Positions 5,964 to 7,501 of a stretch of 7,501 nucleotides of DNA are shown piece by piece (the first letter of the stretch is position 1; each line of letters opens with the position of its first letter). Below the pieces are notes generated by a model. That model ran no database searches. It saw nothing but the letters and a program-made list of their open reading frames with translations, and had not been told where the DNA came from. The translations under genes were made by a program, and so were the position numbers. This DNA comes from an uncultured Oscillospiraceae bacterium (GTDB lineage Bacteria; Bacillota; Clostridia; Oscillospirales; Acutalibacteraceae). The stretch covers positions 1 through 7,501 of the forward strand of contig USLQ01000044.1 of assembly GCA_900555545.1 (NCBI GenBank), in the 5' to 3' direction.

Positions 5964-7501
5964 CGATAAACAGCACATCCCCTGATGACAAGGAGACCTG
6001 AAATGCAACAGCATCCCCCTCCTGCGAAAAAGGAACTTCAGACGTCCCGAGCAGAACATATTCCACCCGTCGGAGCGGATGAACCATTCGTTTGAGTGTC
6101 AAGCTACCGTACAGGATCTCCACACGCAGCCCTTCCTCCTCCCAGGAGGCCATCCCCCAAGCTGTGCCGATGGACCAAAAATACCGCCCAGGGTGTATCG
6201 GACGGAAGCCGACCATCCCCTGTGTTAAGTCATAGCAGAACCCACTGTAAGCAAGCAACAGCGAATAGCTGGCCATCGCCCGCGCATAGCTGGCCCCACA
6301 CTCAATCTCCGCCCAGGGGTTACGCTTTTTTCCATCATAGCGCGATCGAATCGCGGAAACAATCTCCAGCGCTTCCCGCTCCATCCCGCACTGGAGCATC
6401 CCGCACGCCACAGCGTACTCAAACCCGGTCATACATTCCTCCGTGTACGGGATGGGGATTTTCGGCTTTACCTTACCGTCCTGCCAAGTGCACATCATCA
6501 CGCCGCTTTCCCCGTCACAGGCGAACACCCGGCAGGGATTAAACACCTCGCGCATGGATCGAAAATTGTTATGATAAATACTCTGAAGTGCCCTTTTGCG
6601 GTGATCGGGATCAAAAACAGGGGGCAGCCCCATCAACCCGGCGTGCCAATCCGCTGTAACCTGGTCAACTTCGCACCCGCTGCCCAGTTGGTACTTGATC
6701 TGGCCAAGCACAGGGTCCCAATACGTATTGCGGCATGATTTCCCATACTTTGCGAGTGCTCTGTCACTTTGCAGATCAATTTCCTGCACGTAATGTTCCC
6801 CATCAAATAGATGCTCCTCCACCCAGCGATGGCCCTTTTCATACAATGCCCGGTATTCACGCGCGCTGCCATGATCGCCCATCGCCTCCGCCATCTCCGC
6901 CCCGGCGAGCAGCGCGCCGTGGTAAAATCCCGTCAGCCAGGAGTTGGCGCCAAAGAGCTCCATATCGAGCGTATGGTGCTGACGGCCATGAATCACCCCG
7001 GTCTTATCCGGATCCCAACGGTCGGCGTTCCGACTGCTCCAGGCGTAGGCGATGCAGGACTGGATCCGCGGCCAGTACCGGCGCAGCCATTCACTGTCGC
7101 CGCTGATCTTCCACTCGCGGTAGAACTTCATCACCGTGCCCATCTGACCGTCCACACATGCGCGGAAAAACTGCCTGCGGCCGAACGGGATCGTACTGCG
7201 GAAGTGGGTGCGCCCGCTCTTCTCCAGATTATAGTCAAGTTCCGTCTCACGGACACTGCGCTCGAGCTCCGGAAAAAGGAACGGGAGCGCATAGGCGTAA
7301 TTCCACACATGCTGGCACGTTCCCTCACAGCTACCATCCTGGCGGCTGACGCCCTCCCATCCGTAAAAGGTTCCGTCCTCCATACGCAGGCAGGTACTTG
7401 ATTTCAGGATTGCCAGGTTCCCCTGTACGGCATCCAACACGCATTCCGGCAGTGTGGAAGAAAAAAGGGCATCGTGAAATCGCCGCGTTTCCTTATACAG
7501 G
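5950..7501 (-). CDS. GH116-like glycoside hydrolase (DUF608 / GBA2-type catalytic region), C-terminal part (partial)
   Basis: The frame is open from the right window edge to TAA at 5950-5952, giving about 517 residues; the N-terminal part is missing. It resembles the alpha/alpha-barrel catalytic region of GH116, the family of bile-acid beta-glucosidase GBA2 and archaeal and bacterial beta-glucosidases and N-acetylglucosaminidases. Numbering from the GTG codon at 7438-7440, recognisable stretches are GWEG and CEG..CQHVWNYAYALPFLFPELER (27-61), the helix pair DGQMGTVMKFYREWKISGD (97-115), HTLDMELFGANSW (156-168), and EVDQVTADWHAGLMGLP (257-273). The Asp of VDQ (259) lines up by memory with the catalytic acid/base of GBA2 ('SDQCAGQW'). 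The nucleophile Glu is likely in the CEG region, but I cannot place it firmly. That GTG is unlikely to be the true start, because coding-like sequence continues upstream to the edge. Substrate is unknown; pairing with a fucosidase suggests oligosaccharide trimming. Confidence 0.8.
   Translation of the reverse strand, partial: LYKETRRFHDALFSSTLPECVLDAVQGNLAILKSSTCLRMEDGTFYGWEGVSRQDGSCEGTCQHVWNYAYALPFLFPELERSVRETELDYNLEKSGRTHFRSTIPFGRRQFFRACVDGQMGTVMKFYREWKISGDSEWLRRYWPRIQSCIAYAWSSRNADRWDPDKTGVIHGRQHHTLDMELFGANSWLTGFYHGALLAGAEMAEAMGDHGSAREYRALYEKGHRWVEEHLFDGEHYVQEIDLQSDRALAKYGKSCRNTYWDPVLGQIKYQLGSGCEVDQVTADWHAGLMGLPPVFDPDHRKRALQSIYHNNFRSMREVFNPCRVFACDGESGVMMCTWQDGKVKPKIPIPYTEECMTGFEYAVACGMLQCGMEREALEIVSAIRSRYDGKKRNPWAEIECGASYARAMASYSLLLAYSGFCYDLTQGMVGFRPIHPGRYFWSIGTAWGMASWEEEGLRVEILYGSLTLKRMVHPLRRVEYVLLGTSEVPFSQEGDAVAFQVSLSSGDVLFIGESR

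Noticed and set aside
6811..7401. Plus-strand open frame of 196 codons opposite the GH116-like gene
   Set aside because: It is antisense to a well-supported coding region, has no family resemblance, and looks like a mirror of the biased codon use of the real gene.

Overview
The window looks like chromosomal DNA from a fairly GC-rich Firmicute, most likely a gut-type Clostridia member of the Oscillospirales kind. This is an inference from strong GGAGG-type ribosome binding sites on nearly every gene, an AT-rich sigma-A type promoter, the family make-up (Gram-positive SbcD/SbcC, a small GtrA-like protein, GH29 and GH116 glycosidases) and the GC-rich codon use. No rRNA, tRNA, CRISPR array, transposase or phage gene is visible. 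All six recognisable genes are on the minus strand, so transcription runs from the right end to the left end.

Right part (7501 to 4795): a glycan-degradation pair. The 3' part of a GH116-like glycoside hydrolase, cut by the window edge, is followed after 87 bases by a compact GH29 alpha-L-fucosidase of 355 residues. The fucosidase has no signal peptide, so the pair probably trims short fucosylated or beta-linked oligosaccharides after uptake. A perfect 9-bp inverted repeat surrounds the GH116 stop codon.

Middle (4794 to 4062): a single-gene unit. A good promoter (TTGCCT, 17-base spacer, TATAAT) drives a four-helix GtrA-like membrane protein of 185 residues. The unit ends in a clear intrinsic terminator with an 11-bp perfect stem and a T-run.

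Left part (4027 to 1): a DNA-repair operon, sbcD then sbcC, overlapping by four bases (ATGA). It encodes the Mre11/Rad50-type nuclease and its ATPase. Only 20 bases after sbcC begins a Gfo/Idh/MocA-type oxidoreductase, of which only the first 40 residues are in the window; it has its own strong ribosome binding site and is probably co-transcribed. The space for an sbcDC promoter is very small, and the best candidate overlaps the terminator of the preceding gene.

Most of the window is ordinary housekeeping and carbohydrate-use sequence. I found no convincing evidence of a new biological system. The points worth a second look are the promoter/terminator overlap before sbcD, the stop-codon hairpin between the glycosidases, the minimal fucosidase, and the linkage of an oxidoreductase gene to sbcDC.
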